Positions 1-5,924 of a DNA stretch of 5,924 nt are shown here, one piece after another. A model generated the notes under the pieces. That model worked only from the letters and a program-made list of their open reading frames with translations, was not told where the DNA came from and ran no database searches. This DNA comes from an uncultured Elusimicrobiales bacterium (GTDB lineage Bacteria; Elusimicrobiota; Elusimicrobia; Elusimicrobiales; Elusimicrobiaceae): positions 1-5,924 of the forward strand of contig CALUQA010000143.1 of the NCBI GenBank assembly GCA_944322775.1, written 5' to 3'. Position 1 is the stretch's first letter. Each line of letters opens with the position of its first letter. The translations under genes and the position numbers were made by a program.

Positions 1-3000
1 ACTCTTTGACGGTGGCCGCCACCGCCATAATGCGGTAGGTGGTCAAATTGTCCGGCAAGGTAAACTGCACGCTGGCGCGGCCCTTGCTGTCGGTGCGGAC
101 GGAAGCATTGAAATAAGGAGTAAACTCAAAATGGCTGCGCAAATCGGCACCGCCCAATTTGTCGGAAGAGCCACCACCGCCGCCGCGGTTTTCGCCTTTT
201 TCGCCAAAGTTGCGCTGGCCGATGATGAACACGCGGTTATCGGCCGTGGATACGGACAGTTGGGCCGGCGAATAGAAAACGTCCATCAAGTCGGGCCGTT
301 TATAGCCGGTTAAAGAGAGTACCCCTTCGTCCACCACCATCAGCGTCACGTCGGCCGGTACGGGTTTGCCTTCCACCGCCGTATGTAAAGACACCGTCAC
401 TTTATCGCCGGGGCGATACTGCGTTTTGGCAGTGGAAACTTGGGTTTCTATTTCCCGCTCTTTTTGCGAAACGGTCAAATTGACATAGCCCGTTTTGCCC
501 TGCGGTTTGGCCAGGTCCAACCCTTCTTTATCGTATTCGGGTTCGGCCGCGCGGCCGCGCACCAAAGTAATGCCCACAAACACATTGGGCAAATACGTGT
601 CTTTTATGGGCACTTCCACATAATCGGCGCCGGAAGCCACGGGCACCGTCCACGCGTCTAAAATACCTTCGCGCTCCACGGTGACCAAAGCCAAGGCGCT
701 TTGATAGGGGCTTTTGACCAAAATGCGCGCCGTCTCGCCGGGGTTATATTCTTTTTTATCTTGTTCCAGCTGCAAAATGTCGTCGTCAGTTTGCTGCCAG
801 TAGGCTTCCCCTTTGCCATATACCGTAAAGCTAAAACCGCCCTGCACTTTGCGGCCCTGTTCGTCCTGGGCGCTCAGCGTGACCTGATAGGTGCCGGGCT
901 CGGAAGCCAAATAAGCAAAGTCATACCCTTTGTCCGTTACGGTAAAGGTTTGGGAAGGAAAGTCCTTCACGCGGCGCTCGCTGACCCATTCCAAGCGGCC
1001 CGAAAGACCGTTTTTGCGCACGCTGAAATATTCTTCCTTCTGGATTTTGGCCTGAACCTTAACGTCCTTTACCGCTTGGCCCTGCGGGGTGACAGCCACA
1101 ATGTGGGCTTTGGCGGGCTGGCCTTCTTCCACGCTGTAAGTTTCCATTTTGGAGCCCAGCGTAAAGTCGGCCGGGTTAAGCACAAAATCGGTGCGGGCAA
1201 AAAGCTGCTGGCCCGAAGGGGCCTGCACGCCGGCTTCGGCATACACTTGCTGCGGCACGCTCACCTGCGGCAGCGGCACGCTGAAATTGATTTTGCCCTG
1301 TGCGTCCAACTCGCCGGAAGATTGGGTGAGCAGGTGGTCTTTTAAATCCCGCTCCACAAAATAAGGCACAAAGGTATAGTCTTCATATCCTTTGGGCGAA
1401 TAGTTGGAAAATACGTGGCGCACGCTCCAGTTTACTTTCCCGCCGGAAACAGGCGCGCCGAACAGATAATCGGCCGAGGCGGTAAACTGCGCCGTCTGGC
1501 CGCTGATGTAAAAAGGCTCCAGCGCGCGCAGGTTTACGTTAAAGTCGGCCTGTTTTACCGCTTCCACCTGGAAGGAATAATAAGCTTCCCCCTCGCCGGA
1601 AGAAGGCTTAAACTGCAAAGACCAAGAACCGGTGACGGCGTCCTGCGGCAAGGCAAATTGCCAATCAAAAGCGCCGCTTTGCGTGTTATAAGAAAGGTTT
1701 TGTTTAAAGGCTTCTTCCCCGCGGGAGTTATAGACCGTCAAGGTCCCTTTGGTGACGGAAGGCAAAGCCCACTGGCCGTTTTTCATTTGGCGGACCAGAC
1801 CTTTGACATACACCTTTTCCCCGGGGCGGTAAATGCCGCGTTCGGTAAACAGAGCCGTTTTGACGGGGGCCTTGTCGGTGCTGTAATTGTAGCTGACTTT
1901 AAAACGCCACGGCTCCAGCCCGTCGTTCCAGCTGCTGGCCAGCACGGCGTCCCCGCCGGGGCTGGTGACAAACGCATACAGCGTCGGCGCGCTCCAGCGG
2001 CTGCCGCCCTGCGGGTTTAACTCCGTCAGACCGGGGGCCATGGCCAGACCGTTTTCGTCGGTGCTGCCCGTCCACAAGGTGCGGTTGGATTCGTCTTTCA
2101 GTTCCAGATTTAGGCTACCCTGCGCTTCCCCGGTTTGCAAAGAGGTCACCCACACCAAAATATTGGTGGGAGAGGTTTTAAGCGTAACGCCCAAATCGGT
2201 AATGTTGTCCGTCGCGCCCACCCAGCAGAAGCCGTCTTCGCGGTTTTTGCTCGGCACACGCACCTGAGAATAAATAATACTGTTTTGACCCGTGGGGTTA
2301 AACTTTTTTAAATCCAAATACGTTTTTTGTGTTTTGTCGGGCACTTCGTCAAACGTATAAGCGCCGTTAAACTGCAGGTTGGCCTGGGCAATTTCCGCCT
2401 TGCTGCAATAGTAAACCGTCTTTTTATTAAAAGGAATAAAGTCTGCCTTGCTAAAGCGCCCGGCGGACACTTCCAGTTCTTTTTCGTTGAGCACGTCTAT
2501 GGGGTGGCGCAAAGGCAGGTAGCTTTCCAGCACGCCCTGGCCGCCTTTAAACGTGGCGGCGGGGCAATAGCCTTCGTTGGTAACCGTAAGCGTATGCGCC
2601 GAGCCCAAGCGACTGCCGTAAATGTCGGTCAAGTTTTCATCAATGGTTACGGTGACGGTCTGGCGCGGTTCAATTTTAAGGAAAGACAACGGCATTTCAA
2701 ACCAGCCTTCGCCGGCTTCTTCCCCATAGCGCTGGCGACCCAAGGTTTGGGCTTCCTGTTCCGTTACGGGCAGCAAGGCCGAAGCGGGCGACACCTGAAT
2801 GTGTTTAAGCAAATCGCTCAAGCGCACCGGCGAGGAAAAAGAAACATACGCGTCAAAGGGCAGGCAGCCGTTATAGTTGCCGCCCGTAATTTTTAACGTC
2901 GGATACGTATAAAAAGAAGAGGTATAAGGTTCCTGCAAGCCCAGCACGCCTTCTTTGCCGCGCAGTGTGTCGGCCAGCGTAAGAGTTACTTTTGTATCAG

Positions 3001-3703
3001 GCGGCAAATCTTTTTGCGGGACGAGCACAAAAATGCGGTCTCTGTCCATATACGAAAAATCTTTTTCATATTCTTCGTCAGTCAGCGCACGCACCTGCAA
3101 GGGAACGGAAATTTCCACCAGGTCCGTTTTTTCCGGCGCTATATTAAAGAAGGATTTAATTTTGTCCAGCCAGTCCATTTCGTGGCCCATGTAAGTCAAA
3201 CGGGCCGCCCCCTCAACGGAAGGCATATATACCGGTTGGGAAAGGGTGACGTAAATGAGCGGACGGGTGGCAATCCACATTTCATTATTATAAGGGGCGA
3301 TGTTCTGCACCTGGGGGCGGGAGGTAGAAAACGTCCAACTGTAATCTTCGGCCAAGGCTTTGCCGGAAACGGAAGATTTAAACCCTGCCGGTAACGTAAC
3401 GTGATAAAGGGTGGCATTTTGCCAGTTTTCTTTGGGTTCAAAAAGCAGGGTCTGGGTGCCGGAATAGCGGCAGGTGCCTTCCACGGTAGGCAGCACTTGA
3501 AGCGGGCACTCTTCGGCGGCAAAGGCACTGCTTTCGGAAAGTGCCGTCACCGGCATATTGAAATTTACGCTAATGGCCGTGCGCGCGCCGGCGGCATTTT
3601 CCCCTTTGGGTGAGGCAGAAACCACTTGTAACTCCTGCCCGTGTGCAACAGAAAATAAAAAGGCCAGCCCCAACGCCGCGCCCAGGTGTTTTAGTCCCTT
3701 CAT
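1..3703 (-). CDS. Bacterial alpha-2-macroglobulin family protein, N-terminal 1,234 residues (C-terminus beyond window)
   Basis: Large periplasmic protease-trapping protein, cut by the left edge. The ATG at 3703 follows AAGGGGG with a 7-base spacer. The frame is the same at every checkpoint down to base 2. Residues 1-22 are a Sec signal peptide with likely cleavage after AHG. No cysteine lies near it, so it is not a lipoprotein, unlike E. coli YfhM. Residues about 24-130 form a Big_5-like N-terminal domain ending in TSRPQV. TDLG (502-505) and LVWVTSLQTG (516-525) open a macroglobulin domain. ERGIYRPGE (621-629), YNPGE (986-990) and YRPGD (1096-1100) are repeated macroglobulin-domain motifs. 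VVDEGVLSLTGY (about 1123-1134) precedes a Gly-rich bait region, then LPDNLTTYRIMAVA (1216-1229) starts the A2M domain. The cysteines I see are at 66, 78, 280, 380, 433 and 493, an even number that fits disulfides. The thioester CxEQ motif, if present, lies outside the window, so YfhM-like (trapping) and YfaS-like (thioester-free) types cannot be separated. Family assignment is firm; target and role are inferred. Confidence 0.93.
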   Translation of the reverse strand, partial: MKGLKHLGAALGLAFLFSVAHGQELQVVSASPKGENAAGARTAISVNFNMPVTALSESSAFAAEECPLQVLPTVEGTCRYSGTQTLLFEPKENWQNATLYHVTLPAGFKSSVSGKALAEDYSWTFSTSRPQVQNIAPYNNEMWIATRPLIYVTLSQPVYMPSVEGAARLTYMGHEMDWLDKIKSFFNIAPEKTDLVEISVPLQVRALTDEEYEKDFSYMDRDRIFVLVPQKDLPPDTKVTLTLADTLRGKEGVLGLQEPYTSSFYTYPTLKITGGNYNGCLPFDAYVSFSSPVRLSDLLKHIQVSPASALLPVTEQEAQTLGRQRYGEEAGEGWFEMPLSFLKIEPRQTVTVTIDENLTDIYGSRLGSAHTLTVTNEGYCPAATFKGGQGVLESYLPLRHPIDVLNEKELEVSAGRFSKADFIPFNKKTVYYCSKAEIAQANLQFNGAYTFDEVPDKTQKTYLDLKKFNPTGQNSIIYSQVRVPSKNREDGFCWVGATDNITDLGVTLKTSPTNILVWVTSLQTGEAQGSLNLELKDESNRTLWTGSTDENGLAMAPGLTELNPQGGSRWSAPTLYAFVTSPGGDAVLASSWNDGLEPWRFKVSYNYSTDKAPVKTALFTERGIYRPGEKVYVKGLVRQMKNGQWALPSVTKGTLTVYNSRGEEAFKQNLSYNTQSGAFDWQFALPQDAVTGSWSLQFKPSSGEGEAYYSFQVEAVKQADFNVNLRALEPFYISGQTAQFTASADYLFGAPVSGGKVNWSVRHVFSNYSPKGYEDYTFVPYFVERDLKDHLLTQSSGELDAQGKINFSVPLPQVSVPQQVYAEAGVQAPSGQQLFARTDFVLNPADFTLGSKMETYSVEEGQPAKAHIVAVTPQGQAVKDVKVQAKIQKEEYFSVRKNGLSGRLEWVSERRVKDFPSQTFTVTDKGYDFAYLASEPGTYQVTLSAQDEQGRKVQGGFSFTVYGKGEAYWQQTDDDILQLEQDKKEYNPGETARILVKSPYQSALALVTVEREGILDAWTVPVASGADYVEVPIKDTYLPNVFVGITLVRGRAAEPEYDKEGLDLAKPQGKTGYVNLTVSQKEREIETQVSTAKTQYRPGDKVTVSLHTAVEGKPVPADVTLMVVDEGVLSLTGYKRPDLMDVFYSPAQLSVSTADNRVFIIGQRNFGEKGENRGGGGGSSDKLGGADLRSHFEFTPYFNASVRTDSKGRASVQFTLPDNLTTYRIMAVAATVKE
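128..232 (-). other. Predicted bait region of the alpha-2-macroglobulin (within CDS)
   Basis: Residues about 1158-1192 lie between the conserved VVDEGVLSLTGY segment and the start of the A2M domain, where family members carry the exposed bait cleaved by attacking proteases. The stretch is hydrophilic and rich in Gly, Arg, Lys and Glu. It contains FGEKGENR followed by five glycines and SSDKLGG, which offers several trypsin-like and Glu-specific cleavage points. The boundaries are estimated from the flanking motifs. The function is inferred from position only. Confidence 0.55.
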
Positions 3704-3734
3704 TGTACGTCCCCCTTATAAGGTAATAACATAT

Positions 3735-3775
3735 TCTTTATTGTATCTATTTTATCTATATAAAGGAACCCCCAA
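3735..3775 (-). promoter_or_regulatory. Weak candidate promoter region for the alpha-2-macroglobulin gene
   Basis: The minus strand here is AT-rich and carries two possible -10 boxes, TACAAT (3745-3740) and TAAAAT (3754-3749), each five of six to consensus. Neither has a good -35 at 16-18 bases. A 9-base unit, ATAGATAMA, occurs twice in tandem (3759-3742). The upstream gene ends in its own terminator, so a promoter is expected in this gap, but the exact site cannot be fixed. The rest of 3776-3897 shows no gene I can support. Confidence 0.25.
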
Positions 3776-3897
3776 ATACTCCTGAAAAAGCTCTCTTTAA
3801 AGTCACGGCCGCGCGTGCATGCCGGAACCGAGCAAAAACGGATATCTTTTTAAACATGAGGGTTTGGGATATTGTTGGCTTTTCCGATGGGACAAAC

Positions 3898-3924
3898 AAA
3901 AACCCCGCCCGAAGGCGGGGTTTT
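3898..3924 (-). terminator. Rho-independent terminator of the porin-like gene
   Basis: On the minus strand the stem CCCCGCC / GGCGGGG closes on a TTCG loop (a stable cUUCGg tetraloop) and runs into TTTTTG. Flanking A and T runs extend the helix. It begins 17 bases after the stop codon at 3942, so it ends the porin-like transcript and separates it from the macroglobulin gene. The A-rich flank could allow some termination on the other strand, but the tetraloop and gene order favour minus. Confidence 0.93.
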
Positions 3925-3941
3925 ATCTGCGTTAAAACAGA

Positions 3942-5120
3942 TTAGAACTTCACGTTCAAGCCGGCCTGCCACACGGTGGCGTCAGACTGGTTGAAAGCTT
4001 TATCCCCTTCAGCAGGGCCGCCCAATTTGGCATAGCCAATGCCGGCGAAGAGGTCCACATTTTCGTTATGCTGGTAGGTAGCGGTCAAGTCCGCTTCCCA
4101 CGTAGCTTCGTGCTGGGCCGTTCTGTCCTGGAAGGCAAAGCCGTCCAAGGCGAAGGTCCATTTTTCCCAAGCATAGTCAACACCCACGTTGAAGATACGG
4201 GCATTGTCTAACGCTTCATACGGGTTGGCACCAAAGCGGGTTTTGCCATACACCAAGCCCGGCGCATAAGCACCGAATTCAGACACAGCTTCTTTCTGGT
4301 AGATGAAAGCAGCTCTGGGCGTGAAGGCGTCCATATTCAAAGAGCCGTCCACTTTGACCAAGTAGTCGTTGTCGTGGCTTTCTTTGATTAAGCGGTTGCC
4401 GTCATGGCTGCGGGCATATTCCACGCTCAGCAAGCCGGCTTCCGGCGTCAAGGATACTTTAGCACCGTAGAAGCCCTGGTATTCTTCATCGTTACCCCAG
4501 GCTTCATCTTTAAGCGCATAACCATACACTTGAGCTTTAACCATGTCGGTCAGGTTCAAGCGGATATCAGCACCAAAGAATTTAGCACCATCGGCAGAGG
4601 TAGGCAACAGGTTGGAGAACAGTTGCGTTCTACCGGCGATTAAGGTTACGGCTTTAAAATCATCGGAGTAGGTCAGTTTGGCGGCGTCCAAAGAAGTCAC
4701 CGGAGCATCCAAAGCGGCCATGTATCCATGGCGAGGACCAAAATACAGTACAGCGCTGTTTTCATCGCCGTAGAATTGGCGGCCGACCGTCAATTCAAAG
4801 CAATCAAACAGATTAGCCAAGGCAATGTTGGCTTCTGCCAAATAAATATCGTCTTGATATTTATTGAGGCTGTTGCCTTGCGTGGAACCGTCCCATTGGT
4901 TGTTGTAGACAAACTGCACATTGGCGGTCACATCTTCGGTCAATTCGGCAGACAGCCCCGCCATCACACGGGAAGCGGCACCATTAGCACCATTTTGACC
5001 CAAGTTGTTTTCAGCGCCAATGGCTTCAATTTCACCAATGACGTCCACATTATCTAATACAGCTGCGTTCATAGGCAAAGCCATGGCAGTAACCAAGAGC
5101 AAGCCCAGTAGTTTCTTCAT
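3942..5120 (-). CDS. Porin-like outer-membrane beta-barrel protein
   Basis: Complete 392-residue protein. The ATG at 5120 follows AAGGAGG with an 8-base spacer, a strong ribosome binding site. The N-terminus MKKLLGLLLV...PMNAA is a Sec signal peptide with likely cleavage near residue 19 or 20. The rest alternates polar and non-polar residues in many short strands, for example ADIRLNL, KAQVYGYAL and WTFALDGFAF, with acidic loops. It ends in WQAGLNVKF; a terminal Phe is the usual signal for Bam-assisted barrel insertion. The segment DDIYLAEANIALANLF...ELTVGRQFYGDE (90-120) resembles the Alginate_export / OprD-like pattern of a strand followed by GRQ. I therefore read it as a channel or porin, substrate unknown. 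The mature chain has a single cysteine (C107). The gene is monocistronic, with its own promoter and terminator. The strong translation signal and tetraloop terminator suggest high expression (inference). It could instead be a structural barrel without a specific substrate. Confidence 0.85.
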   Translation of the reverse strand: MKKLLGLLLVTAMALPMNAAVLDNVDVIGEIEAIGAENNLGQNGANGAASRVMAGLSAELTEDVTANVQFVYNNQWDGSTQGNSLNKYQDDIYLAEANIALANLFDCFELTVGRQFYGDENSAVLYFGPRHGYMAALDAPVTSLDAAKLTYSDDFKAVTLIAGRTQLFSNLLPTSADGAKFFGADIRLNLTDMVKAQVYGYALKDEAWGNDEEYQGFYGAKVSLTPEAGLLSVEYARSHDGNRLIKESHDNDYLVKVDGSLNMDAFTPRAAFIYQKEAVSEFGAYAPGLVYGKTRFGANPYEALDNARIFNVGVDYAWEKWTFALDGFAFQDRTAQHEATWEADLTATYQHNENVDLFAGIGYAKLGGPAEGDKAFNQSDATVWQAGLNVKF

Positions 5121-5161
5121 GCAGTACTCCTCCTTAATAATTTAAACTACCCTACCCACAA

Positions 5162-5190
5162 ACTTTACTTAATTGCAAAAAATATTGCAA
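5162..5190 (-). promoter_or_regulatory. Candidate sigma70-type promoter of the porin-like gene
   Basis: On the minus strand TTGCAA (5190-5185) is followed after exactly 17 bases by TAAAGT (5167-5162). Each box matches consensus at four of six positions. The predicted start, near 5155, gives a leader of about 35 bases containing the strong Shine-Dalgarno. A second TTGCAA (5178-5173) lies 12 bases further on and has no usable -10. Confidence 0.5.
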
Positions 5191-5209
5191 GCAACTTTTT
5201 AATCTAGTC

Positions 5210-5239
5210 TTGACAAGCAAGTTAAAAGACTGCTATCCT
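5210..5239 (+). promoter_or_regulatory. Near-consensus plus-strand promoter-like site with extended -10
   Basis: A perfect TTGACA (5210-5215) is followed after 18 bases by TATCCT (5234-5239), preceded by TG one base upstream (extended -10, TGcTATCCT). It points towards the pilin-like gene but would start near 5246, leaving a leader of roughly 190 bases. It could be a distal pilin promoter or drive a small RNA. No start codon with a ribosome binding site follows closely. Confidence 0.4.
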
Positions 5240-5265
5240 ATTTCCCCTTTTTAGTGTACCGATAA

Positions 5266-5284
5266 AAAATATTTCAAATATTTT
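5266..5284. repeat. Perfect 9-1-9 AT-rich palindrome, possible operator
   Basis: The sequence AAAATATTTCAAATATTTT is an exact inverted repeat of nine bases around a single C. It sits near the middle of the divergent region, downstream of the 5210-5239 promoter-like site and upstream of the pilin promoter. Its size and symmetry suit a dimeric regulator, but AT-rich DNA yields such repeats by chance more often than balanced DNA. Confidence 0.45.
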
Positions 5285-5345
5285 CTATTTCCCGACGGGG
5301 AATTGCCCTTTTATTTGTCTTCTTTTTCATTTTCTTTAGCATACA

Positions 5346-5386
5346 AAGGGCTTTTTGCTTTTTAAAAACTTAGCTTGCAAGCCCTT
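5346..5386. repeat. Inverted repeat AAGGGCTT / AAGCCCTT overlapping the pilin -35
   Basis: AAGGGCTT (5346-5353) is matched by its exact reverse complement AAGCCCTT (5379-5386) across 25 bases. The right arm overlaps the end of the -35 box and the 10-base palindrome GCTTGCAAGC (5373-5382). This could be an operator, or the stem of a hairpin in RNA arriving from the upstream plus-strand promoter. No T-run follows, so it is not a standard terminator. Confidence 0.35.
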
Positions 5387-5403
5387 CATTAAAACACTAT
5401 ACT
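5375..5403 (+). promoter_or_regulatory. Sigma70-type promoter of the pilin-like gene
   Basis: TTGCAA (5375-5380, four of six to consensus) and TATACT (5398-5403, five of six) are separated by exactly 17 bases. Transcription would begin near 5410, leaving a leader of about 24 bases that is an alternating AT run followed by AAGGAG. Position and spacing make this the most convincing promoter in the window. Confidence 0.7.
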
Positions 5404-5433
5404 TGAATATATACATATATATAAGGAGCAAAC

Positions 5434-5898
5434 ATGAACAAGGGTTTTACGCTTTTGGAACTTTTGGTTGCCGTCATGATTATGGGTATTTTGGCCTCCA
5501 TTGCCATTCCGCAGTATTCGCGCAGCGTGCGCAGAGCAGAAATGATAGAAGGCCTGAGCCAGGGCAAAACGATTCTTGACTCCGCCCTGCGCTTTAAAGC
5601 TGCTAATGGCTTGCCCCCTTCTACTTTTTCTCAGCTGGACGTCGGATTTGATGGAATTAATACAGAGTCGGCTTCCATGACGGAAGGCAACTTTACCTAT
5701 ATTTTGAACCACGATTCTCTTACCGTGCAAAGCAATTTGGGCGGATACTATTTGGAAATGGAATTTCCCATCGTAACCAATGCCGGAGTAACCTCGGCCA
5801 TTTATTGTTGCCCTAACCCCGGAGACAAAAACGGCGAGTGGCTTTGCAAAAGCGTCAGCGGCGGATATTCCGTGGGCACTTGTTACGAAATTAAATAA
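5434..5898 (+). CDS. Type IV pilin-like protein (prepilin-type N-terminal methylation motif)
   Basis: Complete 154-residue prepilin. The ATG at 5434 follows AAGGAG (5423-5428) with a 5-base spacer. The leader MNKG is cut by prepilin peptidase between G4 and F5. F5 would become the N-methylated first residue and E9 is the conserved Glu5 of the mature chain. The segment FTLLELLVAVMIMGILASIA is the hydrophobic helix that anchors the subunit in the inner membrane and then packs the filament core, followed by IPQYSRSVRRAE. The globular part has four cysteines (125, 126, 138, 150), enough for two disulfides near the C-terminus, as in major-type pilins with a C-terminal disulfide loop. It stands alone on its strand, with no pilus assembly gene in view, so it may be a pilus subunit, a minor pilin or a type II secretion pseudopilin. 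Many such stand-alone genes are known in Elusimicrobium, which is one basis for the proposed host. No terminator is visible in the nine bases before the adapter sequence. Confidence 0.93.
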   Translation: MNKGFTLLELLVAVMIMGILASIAIPQYSRSVRRAEMIEGLSQGKTILDSALRFKAANGLPPSTFSQLDVGFDGINTESASMTEGNFTYILNHDSLTVQSNLGGYYLEMEFPIVTNAGVTSAIYCCPNPGDKNGEWLCKSVSGGYSVGTCYEIK

Positions 5899-5907
5899 AA
5901 TTTAAAC

Positions 5908-5924
5908 AGATCGGAAGAGCGTCG
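5908..5924 (+). other. Illumina TruSeq adapter remnant at contig end (not genomic)
   Basis: The final 17 bases, AGATCGGAAGAGCGTCG, match the start of the standard TruSeq adapter as read through the 3' end of a short insert. It sits flush with the window end, nine bases after the pilin stop codon. It should be treated as an untrimmed artefact, with genomic sequence ending at about 5907. The pilin coding sequence is unaffected. Confidence 0.95.

Larger units (their letters stand above)
5121..5433. other. Divergent, AT-rich intergenic control region (313 bases, no gene)
   Basis: This stretch separates the minus-strand porin-like gene from the plus-strand pilin-like gene. I find no protein-coding or RNA gene in it. 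It holds a candidate promoter for each flanking gene, a further plus-strand promoter-like site, a perfect 9-1-9 palindrome, a short hairpin at 5287-5303 (ATTTCCC, loop GAC, GGGGAAT, with one G-T pair), and long T-rich runs at 5309-5340. Each is listed separately. Confidence 0.8.

Noticed and set aside
701..2896. Long plus-strand open frames at 701-1345, 1415-2020 and 2327-2896
   Set aside because: They lie wholly antisense to the macroglobulin gene, lack ribosome binding sites and show no recognisable domain; the minus frame is continuous and motif-rich.
3196..3528. Minus-strand frame of 110 residues inside the macroglobulin gene
   Set aside because: It is an out-of-frame, proline-rich reading of the same strand as the real gene, with no ribosome binding site.
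3756..3857. Possible 33-residue basic peptide on the minus strand between porin and macroglobulin
   Set aside because: Begins ATG TTT AAA AAG but has no Shine-Dalgarno and no promoter; length is within chance expectation.
3856..3945. Plus-strand 29-codon frame reading through the terminator
   Set aside because: It is read through the terminator stem and the porin stop region and has no ribosome binding site.
4404..5057. Plus-strand frames of 79 and 109 residues opposite the porin-like gene
   Set aside because: Antisense to a gene with signal peptide, barrel pattern, start signal and terminator; no start signals of their own.
5173..5220. Short repeats TTGCAA (5173, 5185) and CAAGCAA (5188, 5214) as an iteron or CRISPR-like array
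   Set aside because: Units are only 6-7 bases with unequal spacing and two copies each; not an array or origin.
5287..5312. Hairpin ATTTCCC-GAC-GGGGAAT followed by TTTT as a terminator
   Set aside because: The stem is short with a G-T pair and the T-run starts six bases after it; kept only as a possible RNA structure.
5389..5730. Minus-strand frame of 113 residues across the pilin start and promoter
   Set aside because: It opposes a clear prepilin gene and would run through its promoter; no ribosome binding site or known motif.

Overview
The window holds two complete genes and one gene cut by the left edge. It most resembles DNA from a Gram-negative, probably gut-associated member of the Elusimicrobiota (Elusimicrobiaceae). 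This placement is an inference. It rests on a type IV pilin-like protein with a standard class III leader and a short four-cysteine C-terminal part, a small outer-membrane barrel with a C-terminal Phe, and a large periplasmic alpha-2-macroglobulin. Abundant pilin-like genes are known in Elusimicrobium. Coding DNA has moderate G+C content and the gene-free stretches are AT-rich.

Layout. Bases 1-3703 (minus strand) are the first 1,234 codons of a bacterial alpha-2-macroglobulin. The reading frame is open from the start codon to the window edge, and the thioester and C-terminal domains lie beyond base 1. Bases 3704-3941 are a gap with a clear intrinsic terminator for the gene upstream on the minus strand, and a poorly defined promoter for the macroglobulin. 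Bases 3942-5120 (minus strand) encode a 392-residue porin-like outer-membrane protein. Bases 5121-5433 are a 313-base, AT-rich divergent control region. Bases 5434-5898 (plus strand) encode a complete 154-residue prepilin-like protein. The last 17 bases (5908-5924) match the Illumina TruSeq adapter, so the window stops at a contig end and those bases are not genomic.

How the parts relate. All three products are predicted to act in the envelope: periplasmic protease trapping, outer-membrane transport, and a pilus or pseudopilus. They do not form an operon. The porin has its own terminator, and the pilin diverges from it. The divergent region is the most structured non-coding part. Both genes have a candidate promoter with the 8-mer GCTTGCAA at the -35 position and a 17-base spacer, and a perfect 9-1-9 AT palindrome and an extra near-consensus plus-strand promoter lie between them.

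I see no CRISPR array, insertion sequence, RNA gene or recognisable new defence or mobile system. The points most worth following are the divergent control region, the uncharacterised macroglobulin bait region, and the adapter at the end.
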